DNA from: Edaphobacter sp. 4G125
GTDB taxonomy: Bacteria > Acidobacteriota > Terriglobia > Terriglobales > Acidobacteriaceae
Assembly (NCBI RefSeq): GCF_014274685.1
Contig: NZ_CP060393.1
Span: forward strand, 2,105,501-2,169,500
Reading direction: 5' to 3'
DNA: 64,000 bases
This document shows, piece after piece, positions 1 through 9,385 of this stretch. Positions within the stretch are counted from its first letter, which is position 1. Each line of letters begins with the position of its first letter. The position numbers were made by a program, and so were the translations under genes. The notes beneath the pieces were generated by a model that ran no database searches, was not told the origin of the DNA, and saw only the letters and a list, made by a program, of their open reading frames with translations.

Positions 1-1
1 G

Positions 2-1153
2 CGGACCTTATTCAAGCGTTATTCCGGGAGCAGACGGAGCGATCTGCCACAAATGGAACTCGTGGATGCAGCTCGCGATGGCGTAGAGTGCGTAGAGCAG
101 GTGGCAAGACTGGCGCCAGATGTTCTGATTCTCGATTTGGAGATGCCGAGGATGAATGGCCTGGAGGTGTTGGAACGCCTGCGTCAAAGCAATCCACATC
201 TTCCAGTTATCATGTGCAGTTCTCATACGGAGAGAGGCGCTCGCGCAACTCTGGATGCGTTGGCGCGCGGTGCGGCGGACTATGTGATGAAACCGGCAGG
301 GCAGCGCGATTTTGAGAGCGCCTTGTCCTCTCTGGCGCAGCAGCTATTACCGAGGATTGCGGCTTTTGCCGGGGGACAGGTTCGATCGACTGGACAGCAG
401 AAAGAAGTTGCGAAGATCAGTCAGACTGCGATCTCGAGAACAAACCCTGTCGCGGGTGGCTCTCTGACAACGGCGGTTGAGGTTGTAGTGATTGGGGTTT
501 CCACGGGCGGCCCGACGGCACTGGAACAGCTTCTGCCAGAGTTTGCGTCGGACCTTCCGGTGCCGATACTGATTGTGCAGCATATGCCGAAGGTTTTTAC
601 CCATGTGTTGGCGGAGCGTCTGGACCGATGCTGCTCTCTGCACGTTCAAGAGGCTTATCACGGAGCTCCACTGCGACGAGGAACCGTCTGGCTGGCTCCA
701 GGAGATATTCACATGGAGATCGAGATGGCGCCGTCGTTTTCGGAGCGTTATGAGGGCGGTCAAAAGGCAACGCAGGTTAAGTTGCACGACCGAGAGCCGC
801 TGCATTACTGCCGACCTGCTGTGGACTACCTGTTCTACTCAGCCGCGCGGGTGTACGGAGCGGGAACTCTGGCGCTGGTCCTGACCGGAATGGGCTCCGA
901 TGGTCTGGAAGGAGCCAGGGCAATTCATCAGCGAGGAGGCGTTGTTCTGGCGCAAGACGAGGCTACCTCGGCAGTCTGGGGGATGCCTGGGAGAATAGTC
1001 GAGTCCGGAATTGCCGATGCGACGCTTCCTCTGCGGGTGATGTCACGCGAGGTGAATCAGAGGGTCCGGGCAAATTCCCCCTTGAAGACAGAAGTGTCGT
1101 TGCGCAATACAACTACCGGTCCTATGCGCGAGGTGATTCATGGGCTGCACTGA
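2..1153 (+). CDS. cheB: Chemotaxis response regulator protein-glutamate methylesterase CheB (5' end outside window)
   Basis: CheB removes methyl groups from glutamates of chemoreceptors and deamidates glutamines, in response to CheA phosphorylation. The window begins inside the receiver domain. The phosphoacceptor Asp is in LDLEMPRMNG, and the receiver Lys follows in YVMKPAG. After a linker comes the esterase domain with its triad: Ser in GVSTGG, His in IVQHMP and Asp in TGMGSDG. The acidic pair that opens the receiver lies upstream of base 1. The stop overlaps the start of cheR by 14 bases, so the two are translationally linked. The first 50 or so bases are open in this frame, but a neighbouring frame reads more like receiver helix 1 (see findings). 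Confidence 0.93.
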   Translation, partial: RTLFKRYSGSRRSDLPQMELVDAARDGVECVEQVARLAPDVLILDLEMPRMNGLEVLERLRQSNPHLPVIMCSSHTERGARATLDALARGAADYVMKPAGQRDFESALSSLAQQLLPRIAAFAGGQVRSTGQQKEVAKISQTAISRTNPVAGGSLTTAVEVVVIGVSTGGPTALEQLLPEFASDLPVPILIVQHMPKVFTHVLAERLDRCCSLHVQEAYHGAPLRRGTVWLAPGDIHMEIEMAPSFSERYEGGQKATQVKLHDREPLHYCRPAVDYLFYSAARVYGAGTLALVLTGMGSDGLEGARAIHQRGGVVLAQDEATSAVWGMPGRIVESGIADATLPLRVMSREVNQRVRANSPLKTEVSLRNTTTGPMREVIHGLH

Positions 1154-1967
1154 TGCAGATTATGCGTACCTGCGTGAGCTGGTGTTGGAGCAATCTGCCA
1201 ACCTGATTGATCCTTCGCGGAATGCGCTGTTCGATACGAAGTTGACACCGATTGCAAAGTCTGCGGGAGTGGCGAGCCTAAGGGATTTCGTTAACCTGTT
1301 AAAGAACGATCAGCCGCCGCACCTGCATCGCGCGGTTGCCGAAGCAATGACCATCAATGAGACCAGTTTTTTCCGGGATGTGAAAACGTTCAACCTGTTG
1401 CGAGATATTCTTTTGCCGCAGCTGGTTGAACGCAGAAGAGAAGAACGCAGGCTACGAATATGGAGCGCAGCGAGTTCGACGGGGCAGGAGGCGTATAGTC
1501 TTGCGATCCTTCTAGCCGAGCATCTACCGGAGACGACCTCATGGGACGTAAGGATTTTTGGAAGCGATATCTCTCGAAAGGTGATCGAGTATGCTCGGGC
1601 TGGACGCTACGGAAGATTGGAGATCAACCGTGGACTGCCGGCGCGAATGTTGTTGAAGTACTTTCACCGCGATAAAGAAGAATGGGAGATCAATCCGCGT
1701 CTACGTGCGATGTGTGAGTTTTATCCTGTGAATCTCTGTACGCCGCCACCGAGTCTTCCCACTTTCGATCTTGTCCTGTTGAGAAATGTGCTTCTTTACT
1801 TCTCCCAGGAAGACAGAAGTCATGTTTTTCACACGGTCTACCAGCGCATGGCGGACGACGGTTATCTTTTGTTGGGAAATGCAGAGCAGGCCGAAGGATC
1901 GACTGACCTTTTTGAAACAGAGTTCTCTTCTGAATCCTTTTTTTACCGGCCTGTGGTGCGCACTTGA
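1140..1967 (+). CDS. cheR: Chemotaxis protein methyltransferase CheR
   Basis: CheR uses S-adenosylmethionine to methylate glutamates of chemoreceptors and is the partner of CheB. The 275-residue protein has the N-terminal helical CheR domain with NETSFFRD, then the SAM-binding domain. Its motif I reads WSAASSTGQEAYSLA, where most family members have GCSTGEEPYSL, so Cys-to-Ser and Glu-to-Gln changes sit beside the cofactor site. The acidic motif GSDIS and the late RNVLLYF motif are present. The ATG lies inside the end of cheB. No receptor, CheA or CheW is in the window; they would be expected upstream. Confidence 0.93.
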   Translation: MGCTDADYAYLRELVLEQSANLIDPSRNALFDTKLTPIAKSAGVASLRDFVNLLKNDQPPHLHRAVAEAMTINETSFFRDVKTFNLLRDILLPQLVERRREERRLRIWSAASSTGQEAYSLAILLAEHLPETTSWDVRIFGSDISRKVIEYARAGRYGRLEINRGLPARMLLKYFHRDKEEWEINPRLRAMCEFYPVNLCTPPPSLPTFDLVLLRNVLLYFSQEDRSHVFHTVYQRMADDGYLLLGNAEQAEGSTDLFETEFSSESFFYRPVVRT

Positions 1968-2010
1968 CGCATACCTTGTAACAGGTTGCCCTCTCAGCGC
2001 ATCGTATAGT

Positions 2011-2026
2011 GGTGCTTGCAAGCACC
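2011..2026. repeat. 16-bp perfect palindrome before lhr
   Basis: GGTGCTTGCAAGCACC is its own reverse complement. It ends seven bases before the chosen ATG of lhr, in the 65-base gap after cheR. It could be an operator or a short 5' hairpin. Nothing else assigns it. Confidence 0.5.
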
Positions 2027-2032
2027 GAAACC

Positions 2033-5000
2033 ATGCCACACGTAGAATCCAAATCAAAGAAAAACAAGGTGACAAGTTCACCTGCACGGAAACGAGAAGC
2101 AGAAGCTCTAGGACTTTTTCATCCGCTGACCGCCCGTTGGTTCAGTGAATCATTGGGAGAGCCTACGGCTCCTCAGACTGAGGGGTGGCCTGCCATTGCA
2201 CGGGGAGAGTCCACTTTGATCCTTGCGCCGACCGGAACCGGTAAGACGCTTTCAGCGTTTCTCTGGTGTCTGGATCGTCTGATGTTTCATCGTACCTCTG
2301 ACATTGGTTGCGGAACAAAGGCCATCTATGTTTCTCCATTAAAAGCGCTGGCCGTGGATGTTGAACGTAATCTGCAACGGCCGCTAGAAGGAATTGCATC
2401 GCTTGCAAAACGCGAAGGCGTTGCGGTGCACATTCCTGAGATCAGCGTTCGAACAGGCGATACACCACAACGAGAGAGAGTAAGATTCCGAAGGTATCCT
2501 GGCGAGATCGTTATTACAACCCCGGAGAGCCTGTATCTGATGCTGACTTCAGCCGCATCCGAGGCTTTGAGGGCTGTAGAGACAGTCATTATCGATGAGA
2601 TCCATGCCCTGGTGCCGACCAAACGGGGTGCGCATCTTGCCGTGTCATTGGAGCGACTGGAAGAGCTGTGTGGAAGGAAGATCCAGCGGATCGGACTATC
2701 AGCGACCCAGCGGCCCTTGGAAGAGGTAGCACGATTCCTTGGCGGTACAACGGGGCCCATCGCGATCAAAGATGCATCTGCAACTGATGTGTTGCATGGA
2801 AATAACAACGACGATGACCTTGTCGATCAAGAGCAGGGAGAGGCTGTATTTCCGCGGTATCGTCCGGTCACCATCATAAATACAGGCGCCCACAAAATGC
2901 TGGAGCTTCGGGTAGAAGTTCCCGTGGAGGACATGGCGCAACTGGATACAGGGCGTGATGGTAGGCTCCCAAAAGAGAAGGACAAACGAGATGTTCTGAA
3001 ACGAACATCGATCTGGCAGTCGATCTTTCCCCGTGTTCTTGAGATTGTGCGTCGACACCGGTCGACACTGATCTTCGTCAATGCGCGTCGTATTGCTGAA
3101 CGGATGGCGAGCACATTGAACGATCTCGCAGGCGAGCCTCTGGCCCGGGCGCACCATGGCTCGTTAGCGGCTTCGCAGCGAAGCGAGATCGAAGCACTGC
3201 TCAAGGCTGGTGAGATCCGCGCTTTGGTGGCGACTTCGTCGCTGGAGCTTGGGATTGATATGGGAGCCATCGATCAGGTAATTCAGATTGAATCACCTCC
3301 ATCGGTTGCCAGTGGAATGCAACGGATTGGTCGTGCTGGACACAAAGTCGGCATGCCTTCAAGCGGTGTGATTTTTCCAAAGTATCGATCTGATCTGATT
3401 GCTTGCGCTGCGGTAACTCGGGCGATGCATGAAGGGCATGTAGAGGCTATAAGGTTCTTGCGCAATCCGCTGGATGTGTTGGCTCAGCAGATCGTTGCGA
3501 TCGTCTCTTACCCACCTTTGTCTCTTCAGGAACGCGAACGCATTGCCCGATGGAGCGACGAGGAGGAAGAACCTGGGGTCAGCTATGAAGCTTTGTTTCA
3601 GATGATCGGGCGTGCTGCTCCCTTCGCAAGGTTGAGCCGTTCTGCCTTCGATGGAGTGTTGGACATGCTGGCTGGTCGCTATCCTTCTGACGAATTTGCG
3701 GAGTTACGCCCTCGCATTACATGGAACCGTGTGAAGAATTGGATTACTCCTCGATCTGGAGTACGACGAATTGCCATCCTGAATGCGGGTACGATTCCTG
3801 ATCGAGGACTCTACGGGGTTTTTCTTGCGGGTGATCGGGATAAGCCGATTCGTGTCGGAGAGTTGGACGAAGAGATGGTCTTCGAGAGCAGGCCCGGCGA
3901 AGTTTTTGTATTGGGAGCTTCGGCCTGGAGGATTGAGGAGATCAAGCAGGACCGTGTTCTTGTTACGCCGGCACCTGGCGAGGCAGGAAAGACTCCGTTC
4001 TGGCATGGAGATCGTCCAGGAAGACCGATTGAGTTTGGCAAAAGAATTGGCGCGTTTGTTCGGGAGATTCGCGAGATGCCTCGTCCTGCAGCGATTGCTC
4101 GACTTGTTGAAGAACATGACTTGCATCCGATTGCTGCTGAGAATGTATTGCACTACATCGCCGATCAAGAGCGGGCAACGAAAATCGTGCCTGATGATCG
4201 CACTGTTTTGATCGAACGTGTGCGTGATGAGCTGGGTTTCTGGCGTGTCTGTTTGCTTACTCCCTTCGGTAGCCGGGTTCATGCTCCGTGGGCGATGGCG
4301 GTGGTAGCAAAGGTGCATGCGCTCGGCGGGCCGGATGTAGAGATGATGTGGAGTGAAGACGGTTTTGTCCTGCGATTTCCTGAAGCAGATGAGCCCCCGT
4401 CAGTTGAGCCATTTCTGCTTTCTCCAGAAGAGGCATCTGTGTTGGTCACCCAAAATCTTGGCGCGACCGCGATGTTTGCGGCGAAGTTTCGTGAGAGTGC
4501 GTCGCGCGCGCTGTTGCTCCCCCGGCATCGAGCGATTGGTCGAACGCCCTTGTGGCAGCAGCGAAAGCGAGCGTATGACCTATTGGGCATAGCGAGCCGA
4601 TATCCTGAATTTCCCATGATTCTGGAGGCATATCGCGAGTGCTTGCGGGATGTCTTCGATATGCCGGCGCTGAAGGAGGCGCTTCGCGATATCGCCGGTC
4701 GCACTCTTCAGATTCACGTGGTGGATTCGCGTACACCCAGCCCGTTTGCTTCGTCTCTGTTGTTCGGCTATGTGGCGAACTATATTTACGATGGCGATGC
4801 TCCACTGGCAGAACGAAGAGCCCAAACGCTTTCGATTGATCTCGAACAGCTGCGCGACCTCATGGGTGATGCCGACTTGCGGGAGCTTTTGGATGCAAAT
4901 GCAATCGAAGAGACTGAGGTGCAGCTACAGTGCATATCCGCGAGTTTCAGAGCGCGAACGATGGACGGCGTGCACGATATGCTCCTGCGTATAGGAGACC

Positions 5001-6757
5001 TTTCTCGTGACGAATTAGCGCTCCGCTGTTTAGACGAACAGGTGGCCACGAGTGTTGAAAAACTACTGCAAGCAAGGCGCATTATCGAGATTGAGGTTGC
5101 GGATCAACGCAGATTGATTGCTGTTGAAGATGCAGCACGATACCGGGATGCATTGGGGAGCAAACTGCCGGTTGGACTGCCGGCGGTTTTTCTCGAACCG
5201 CGAAGGGATGCACTGGTTGATCTGGCGCGACGGTACAGCCGGACTCACGGACCCTTTACGGTAGCGGAGGTGGTTGCACGCTTTGAGCTGGAACCGCTGA
5301 AAGTAGAGCAAGTGCTTGAAGGGTTGGTGCAGACGGGTCGTCTCATCGAGGGAGGATTTCGTCCTGGAGGATCTCATCAAGAGTGGTGTGACGATGAAGT
5401 ACTGCGCACCATCCGGCGCAAGAGTCTTGCGCGTTTACGCAAAGAGATCGAGCCGGTAGAGCAAGCGGCCCTAGTTCGTATGCAGAACCGGTGGCAAGGA
5501 GTTGCACAGCCGAGGAGGGGCTTGGATGCTCTCCTGGATGCAATCGAAAACCTACAGGGAGCGCCGGTGCCGGCATCGATTCTTGAAACGGAGATTCTTC
5601 CCGCACGAATTGCAGGATACAAACCGAGCGATCTGGACGCTCTGATGGCGGCAGGAGAAGTGGTATGGGTCGGTCTGGAGTCTCTCGGTGAGCGTGATGG
5701 GAGGATTGTTCTTTATCTTGCCGAGAAGCTCAATGAACTTTGGCCTGTTGGTCGAAATGCGGCGGTGACCGAACGCGAGCAAGCAATCGTCTCTAATCTT
5801 CAAATACGTGGCGCGTCTTTTTTCCAGGATCTTCATGAGGCGGTTGGAGGAGGGTATCCGGGAGAATCGATTGACGCATTATGGTCGCTGGTGTGGAAAG
5901 GGTTGGTGACGAACGATGGCATGGCAGCGCTTCGGGCCTATTGCGCATCTCAAGCAGAGCAGCGTAAACCTTCTCGTCGAGTGCATCTGCAAGGCCCGCA
6001 GGCATCGTCGTTTCGTTCGCGAAGAACGACTCCTCCGACAGCACAAGGGCGATGGGCTTTGCAGCCTGGCGCATGGATGGAGGGACGGTCTGTAACGCAG
6101 TGGAGCCATTCTGTTGCACAGCAATTGCTGGTGCGGTATGGTCTTGTCTTTCGTGAGACGGCTCAAGCGGAGAGCCTCCCCGGAGGATTCTCTGCTGTTT
6201 ATGACGTACTCAAAGCGATGGAAGAAAGCGGAAGAGTGCGCCGTGGCTACTTCGTTGCTGATCTTGGAGCCACGCAGTTCGCAGCACCATCAGCAGTCGA
6301 GATGCTGCGCTCGTTTCGTTTTGAGCGAGAAGACAGAGGCCTGAATGTGATTGAATTAGCGGCTACCGATCCAGCGAATCCTTATGGCGCGTTGCTGCGG
6401 TGGCCTGCCTCTGAGGCAGGAGCAATGCTCTCTCGAAGTGTTGGAGCGAAGGTTATCCTTGCGGCGGGGGAGCTAACTGCATATCTCCGACGAGGAAACC
6501 CGAATATCCAGGTGTTTCTGCCGGAAGAGGAGCCGCGGCGGACGCAGAGGATGCAGGGCCTCGCTAAATTTCTAGTAGAGCGTGTAGAGAAGAAGGTTGA
6601 AGAAGGCGATGCTCGCGCGGGGATGCTGATCGAAACGATCAATGGTATTGCTGTCGCCCGGCATCCATTGTCGCAGTTTTTGTTGCAGGCTGGATTCTCC
6701 TCTGGGGCAATGGGTTTATATATCAAGAAGAAGCCCGTTGTTCAGAAGACATCATAG
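2033..6757 (+). CDS. lhr: Large Lhr-type superfamily 2 helicase
   Basis: Lhr proteins are long ATP-dependent 3'-5' DNA helicases linked to DNA repair. The 1574-residue product is close to the size of E. coli Lhr. Visible in order: Walker A APTGTGKT (about residue 70), SPLKALAVD, the DEIH box (about 189), motif III GLSAT, then the second RecA fold with LIFVNARR, ATSSLELGIDMG and QRIGRAGH. The long C-terminal half contains the winged-helix and Lhr-specific parts. ATG 2033 was chosen over an in-frame GTG at 2009, because the latter lies in a palindrome and adds only eight residues. It seems to be transcribed alone; the next gene is convergent. Confidence 0.92.
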   Translation: MPHVESKSKKNKVTSSPARKREAEALGLFHPLTARWFSESLGEPTAPQTEGWPAIARGESTLILAPTGTGKTLSAFLWCLDRLMFHRTSDIGCGTKAIYVSPLKALAVDVERNLQRPLEGIASLAKREGVAVHIPEISVRTGDTPQRERVRFRRYPGEIVITTPESLYLMLTSAASEALRAVETVIIDEIHALVPTKRGAHLAVSLERLEELCGRKIQRIGLSATQRPLEEVARFLGGTTGPIAIKDASATDVLHGNNNDDDLVDQEQGEAVFPRYRPVTIINTGAHKMLELRVEVPVEDMAQLDTGRDGRLPKEKDKRDVLKRTSIWQSIFPRVLEIVRRHRSTLIFVNARRIAERMASTLNDLAGEPLARAHHGSLAASQRSEIEALLKAGEIRALVATSSLELGIDMGAIDQVIQIESPPSVASGMQRIGRAGHKVGMPSSGVIFPKYRSDLIACAAVTRAMHEGHVEAIRFLRNPLDVLAQQIVAIVSYPPLSLQERERIARWSDEEEEPGVSYEALFQMIGRAAPFARLSRSAFDGVLDMLAGRYPSDEFAELRPRITWNRVKNWITPRSGVRRIAILNAGTIPDRGLYGVFLAGDRDKPIRVGELDEEMVFESRPGEVFVLGASAWRIEEIKQDRVLVTPAPGEAGKTPFWHGDRPGRPIEFGKRIGAFVREIREMPRPAAIARLVEEHDLHPIAAENVLHYIADQERATKIVPDDRTVLIERVRDELGFWRVCLLTPFGSRVHAPWAMAVVAKVHALGGPDVEMMWSEDGFVLRFPEADEPPSVEPFLLSPEEASVLVTQNLGATAMFAAKFRESASRALLLPRHRAIGRTPLWQQRKRAYDLLGIASRYPEFPMILEAYRECLRDVFDMPALKEALRDIAGRTLQIHVVDSRTPSPFASSLLFGYVANYIYDGDAPLAERRAQTLSIDLEQLRDLMGDADLRELLDANAIEETEVQLQCISASFRARTMDGVHDMLLRIGDLSRDELALRCLDEQVATSVEKLLQARRIIEIEVADQRRLIAVEDAARYRDALGSKLPVGLPAVFLEPRRDALVDLARRYSRTHGPFTVAEVVARFELEPLKVEQVLEGLVQTGRLIEGGFRPGGSHQEWCDDEVLRTIRRKSLARLRKEIEPVEQAALVRMQNRWQGVAQPRRGLDALLDAIENLQGAPVPASILETEILPARIAGYKPSDLDALMAAGEVVWVGLESLGERDGRIVLYLAEKLNELWPVGRNAAVTEREQAIVSNLQIRGASFFQDLHEAVGGGYPGESIDALWSLVWKGLVTNDGMAALRAYCASQAEQRKPSRRVHLQGPQASSFRSRRTTPPTAQGRWALQPGAWMEGRSVTQWSHSVAQQLLVRYGLVFRETAQAESLPGGFSAVYDVLKAMEESGRVRRGYFVADLGATQFAAPSAVEMLRSFRFEREDRGLNVIELAATDPANPYGALLRWPASEAGAMLSRSVGAKVILAAGELTAYLRRGNPNIQVFLPEEEPRRTQRMQGLAKFLVERVEKKVEEGDARAGMLIETINGIAVARHPLSQFLLQAGFSSGAMGLYIKKKPVVQKTS

Positions 6758-6769
6758 ACGGTGCAGCTT

Positions 6770-9370
6770 TTATTGCGGTTCGGATGGCTGCTTCTTGTCT
6801 CCGCCGCCGCCGAAGATCTTCTGGAAGATGTTTCTCTTTTTCTTAGGCTGTTCAGGCTGTTGCTCCTGTTGGGGGGGAGCGATTGGAACGGTTACAGGGT
6901 TTGCAGGAACAGGATGCTGCGGAGTCGCTGGCGGGTGCGGATTCGTAGCAGCAGGCGCCTGTGGAGAGACCTGCGCGGGATGGCTGCCGAACCCAAAGAG
7001 TTTCTGGAAGAAGTTCTGCGGATTCTCATTCATCTGAGAGCAGCTTCCTGTGGGTGCGGTGCCATCGAGGAATGCGACATTCATCGTACGGTCGGGACAG
7101 GCAGGATCAGCGAGCAGGCCGGAGTCGCGATCGATCTTGACGATGGTGATGCCATCAGGGGGAGAGAAAGGTTTTACATCCGAGTACTGAGGAAGCTGGA
7201 TGGCCCGTTTCATAAACTCAGCCCAGATGGGCGCGGCGGCGCGAGCGCCTTCAAGCTGGGTTGGAAGCGTAGTGTAGTCATCGTTGCCGACCCAGACAAT
7301 GCAGATGAGGTTGGACGTGTATCCCGCAAACCAAGCGTCGTGGCTGGTTCCGGTTTTGCCTGCAGCAGGGGCGCTGAATCCGCGGGCCCGGACGCCAGCC
7401 GCGGTTCCATAGTTCATGACACCTTCCATCAGCGATTGCGTAAGGAAGGCCGCACGTGGGTCCATCACCTGCTTGGCTTCGGGGGAGTAGTCGGCGACGA
7501 TATCGCCATTTGCATTGCGAACCGAGGCCAGCATCCAGGGAGTAAGGTGGACGCCTCCATTTGCGAAGACACTATAGGCTCCCGCCATGTCGATGGGGGT
7601 GGCGTTGTAGGTGCCGATCGCAACCGAAGGAGTACCGCGGGCGCTGGTGATGCCTGATGCGCGGGCAAGAGCAGCTACATTGTCGAAACCTACCATCTGC
7701 GCAAGCTGGATGGTGGCGGCATTCAGGGAGTGAGCGAGAGCGTAGGCCGCGATAACATCGCCCTTATAGCCGCTGATGAGGTTTCGTGGAGTGTAGGTGC
7801 GGCCAGAGGCGTCGGTATAGGTTGTGGCTTCATCGTTCAGATGCGTGGCGGCAGTGAAGACCCCGGACTGTCCCAGCGAAGTGCCGTTCAGACTAGTGTT
7901 ATAAGCCGCTGCATACACGAAGGGTTTGAAGATCGATCCGGTCGGCCGCTTAGCCATCGCATGATTTAGCTGCGAGGTGCTATAGTTGCGTCCGCCAACG
8001 AGGGCCAGAATCTGCCCGGTATGCGGATTTAGCGCAACCAGGGCTACCTGTGGATATGTTATCGGCGTCGTGCTCTTAGCGTGCAGCTTGTGAAGAATCT
8101 CATCGACGTTCTTCATGCCGATATCGACGGCTTCGGATGCAGCACGCTGAAGGTCGGGATCGAGCGAGGTGTAGATGCGAAGATTCTGATGTGCGACATC
8201 CTGATCGCTGATGCGCTTGACCAGCTGTTCGTGCACCAGGTCAACGAAGTAAGGCGCCTGGCTGGCTTCAACGTTCGGTGGAACAAGATGAAGAGGTTCT
8301 GCTTTAGCTCGGGTTGCTTCAGAAGAGGAGATTGCTCCTGTCTCTACCATCGAATCAAGTACAACATTGCGACGCTCGATTGCGCGTTGAGGGTGTCGAT
8401 AAGGATTTCGATAGCTAGGATTCTGGAGCAGGCCCGCGAGCAACGCGCACTCTGCGGTATCAAGCTGGCTGAGATTCTTACCGAAGAACGCATGAGCTGC
8501 TTCGCCAAAGCCGTTGATTTCGTAGCTGCCCAGATGACCCAGGTTCATCTGGTTGGCATACATCTCGAAGATCTGCTGCTTGGAGAAGCGTGACTCAAGC
8601 TGAAGCGTGATCATGATCTCGATCATTTTCCGCTTGAGGTGTTTTTCGGGGGAAAGGAAGAAGCCACGCGCGAGCTGCATCGTGAGCGTAGAACCACCAC
8701 AGCGCTTACGCCCGCTTACGATATCTTCGATGCCACACCGAGCAATGCGTAAAAAATTGATGCCGTTATGTTCGAAGAAGTTGCGATCTTCGATCGAGGT
8801 TACGGCCTGGACCATACGAGGAGGGATGTCTTTATAGGTGATCAGAAGACGCTTTGTGCGGCTGTTGTCTTCTGAGAGGGCCGTGATGAGCTGCGGCTCC
8901 AGCTCATATGCACTTAGCGGAGCTCCGTTTTCGGCAGTGATCTTCTGGACGACTCCGTTCTGCGTCGTGATGGTTGCGCCGTCTGTGGTGTGATAGCTCT
9001 GCGGCCCGGGCTTGATAAAAATGCTGTCGCCGTTGAGCTGAAATGTTCCAAGTTGCGAGTTGCTGTTATATCCCGCTCTCCGAAGATCGGTGGCAATCGT
9101 CGATACTGAAAGCTTTTGGCCGTCACGTACTTCGCGGGGCGCAGCGTAAATCTGTGAGACGTTTGCAAACAGCGGTCCTTTGGCCAACCGTTCGTCTACC
9201 ACGCGTTCATATTTAAAGTAATAGTAGCCAAGCGTCGCCAAGCCGATGGCGATACACCCCAGAACTGCAATTGCCAGGTATCGCACGAATCGGTTGTCCA
9301 AGTGGAGTCTTTCCACGAGGTTCTTCGGAGAGTTGGTTTTATTGCTGCCGTATTTGAGTTTGACTGGCAA
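6770..9370 (-). CDS. Bifunctional class A penicillin-binding protein (PBP1b-like)
   Basis: This enzyme polymerises lipid II and cross-links peptidoglycan at the outer face of the inner membrane. It is 866 residues with one N-terminal membrane helix (about 30-50). A UB2H-like segment (about 65-150) follows, as in PBP1b. The glycosyltransferase 51 domain has EDRNFFEH, GGSTLTMQLARG and a KRKMIEI motif. The transpeptidase domain has the nucleophile in TGSIFK (about residue 475), SLN and KTGT (about 673). The tail is rich in Pro and Gln and carries two copies of an [F/I]FQK[L/I]FG motif. The only possible start is TTG, because an in-frame stop (that of proS) lies just upstream. It follows proS by 15 bases and is probably cotranscribed. 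Confidence 0.92.
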   Translation of the reverse strand: MPVKLKYGSNKTNSPKNLVERLHLDNRFVRYLAIAVLGCIAIGLATLGYYYFKYERVVDERLAKGPLFANVSQIYAAPREVRDGQKLSVSTIATDLRRAGYNSNSQLGTFQLNGDSIFIKPGPQSYHTTDGATITTQNGVVQKITAENGAPLSAYELEPQLITALSEDNSRTKRLLITYKDIPPRMVQAVTSIEDRNFFEHNGINFLRIARCGIEDIVSGRKRCGGSTLTMQLARGFFLSPEKHLKRKMIEIMITLQLESRFSKQQIFEMYANQMNLGHLGSYEINGFGEAAHAFFGKNLSQLDTAECALLAGLLQNPSYRNPYRHPQRAIERRNVVLDSMVETGAISSSEATRAKAEPLHLVPPNVEASQAPYFVDLVHEQLVKRISDQDVAHQNLRIYTSLDPDLQRAASEAVDIGMKNVDEILHKLHAKSTTPITYPQVALVALNPHTGQILALVGGRNYSTSQLNHAMAKRPTGSIFKPFVYAAAYNTSLNGTSLGQSGVFTAATHLNDEATTYTDASGRTYTPRNLISGYKGDVIAAYALAHSLNAATIQLAQMVGFDNVAALARASGITSARGTPSVAIGTYNATPIDMAGAYSVFANGGVHLTPWMLASVRNANGDIVADYSPEAKQVMDPRAAFLTQSLMEGVMNYGTAAGVRARGFSAPAAGKTGTSHDAWFAGYTSNLICIVWVGNDDYTTLPTQLEGARAAAPIWAEFMKRAIQLPQYSDVKPFSPPDGITIVKIDRDSGLLADPACPDRTMNVAFLDGTAPTGSCSQMNENPQNFFQKLFGFGSHPAQVSPQAPAATNPHPPATPQHPVPANPVTVPIAPPQQEQQPEQPKKKRNIFQKIFGGGGDKKQPSEPQ

Positions 9371-9385
9371 AGGGCTCTTTCTTCT

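Noticed and set aside
6761..7657. 298-codon open frame on the plus strand
   Set aside because: It is antisense to the PBP gene, has no family features, and arises from the codon pattern of the true gene.
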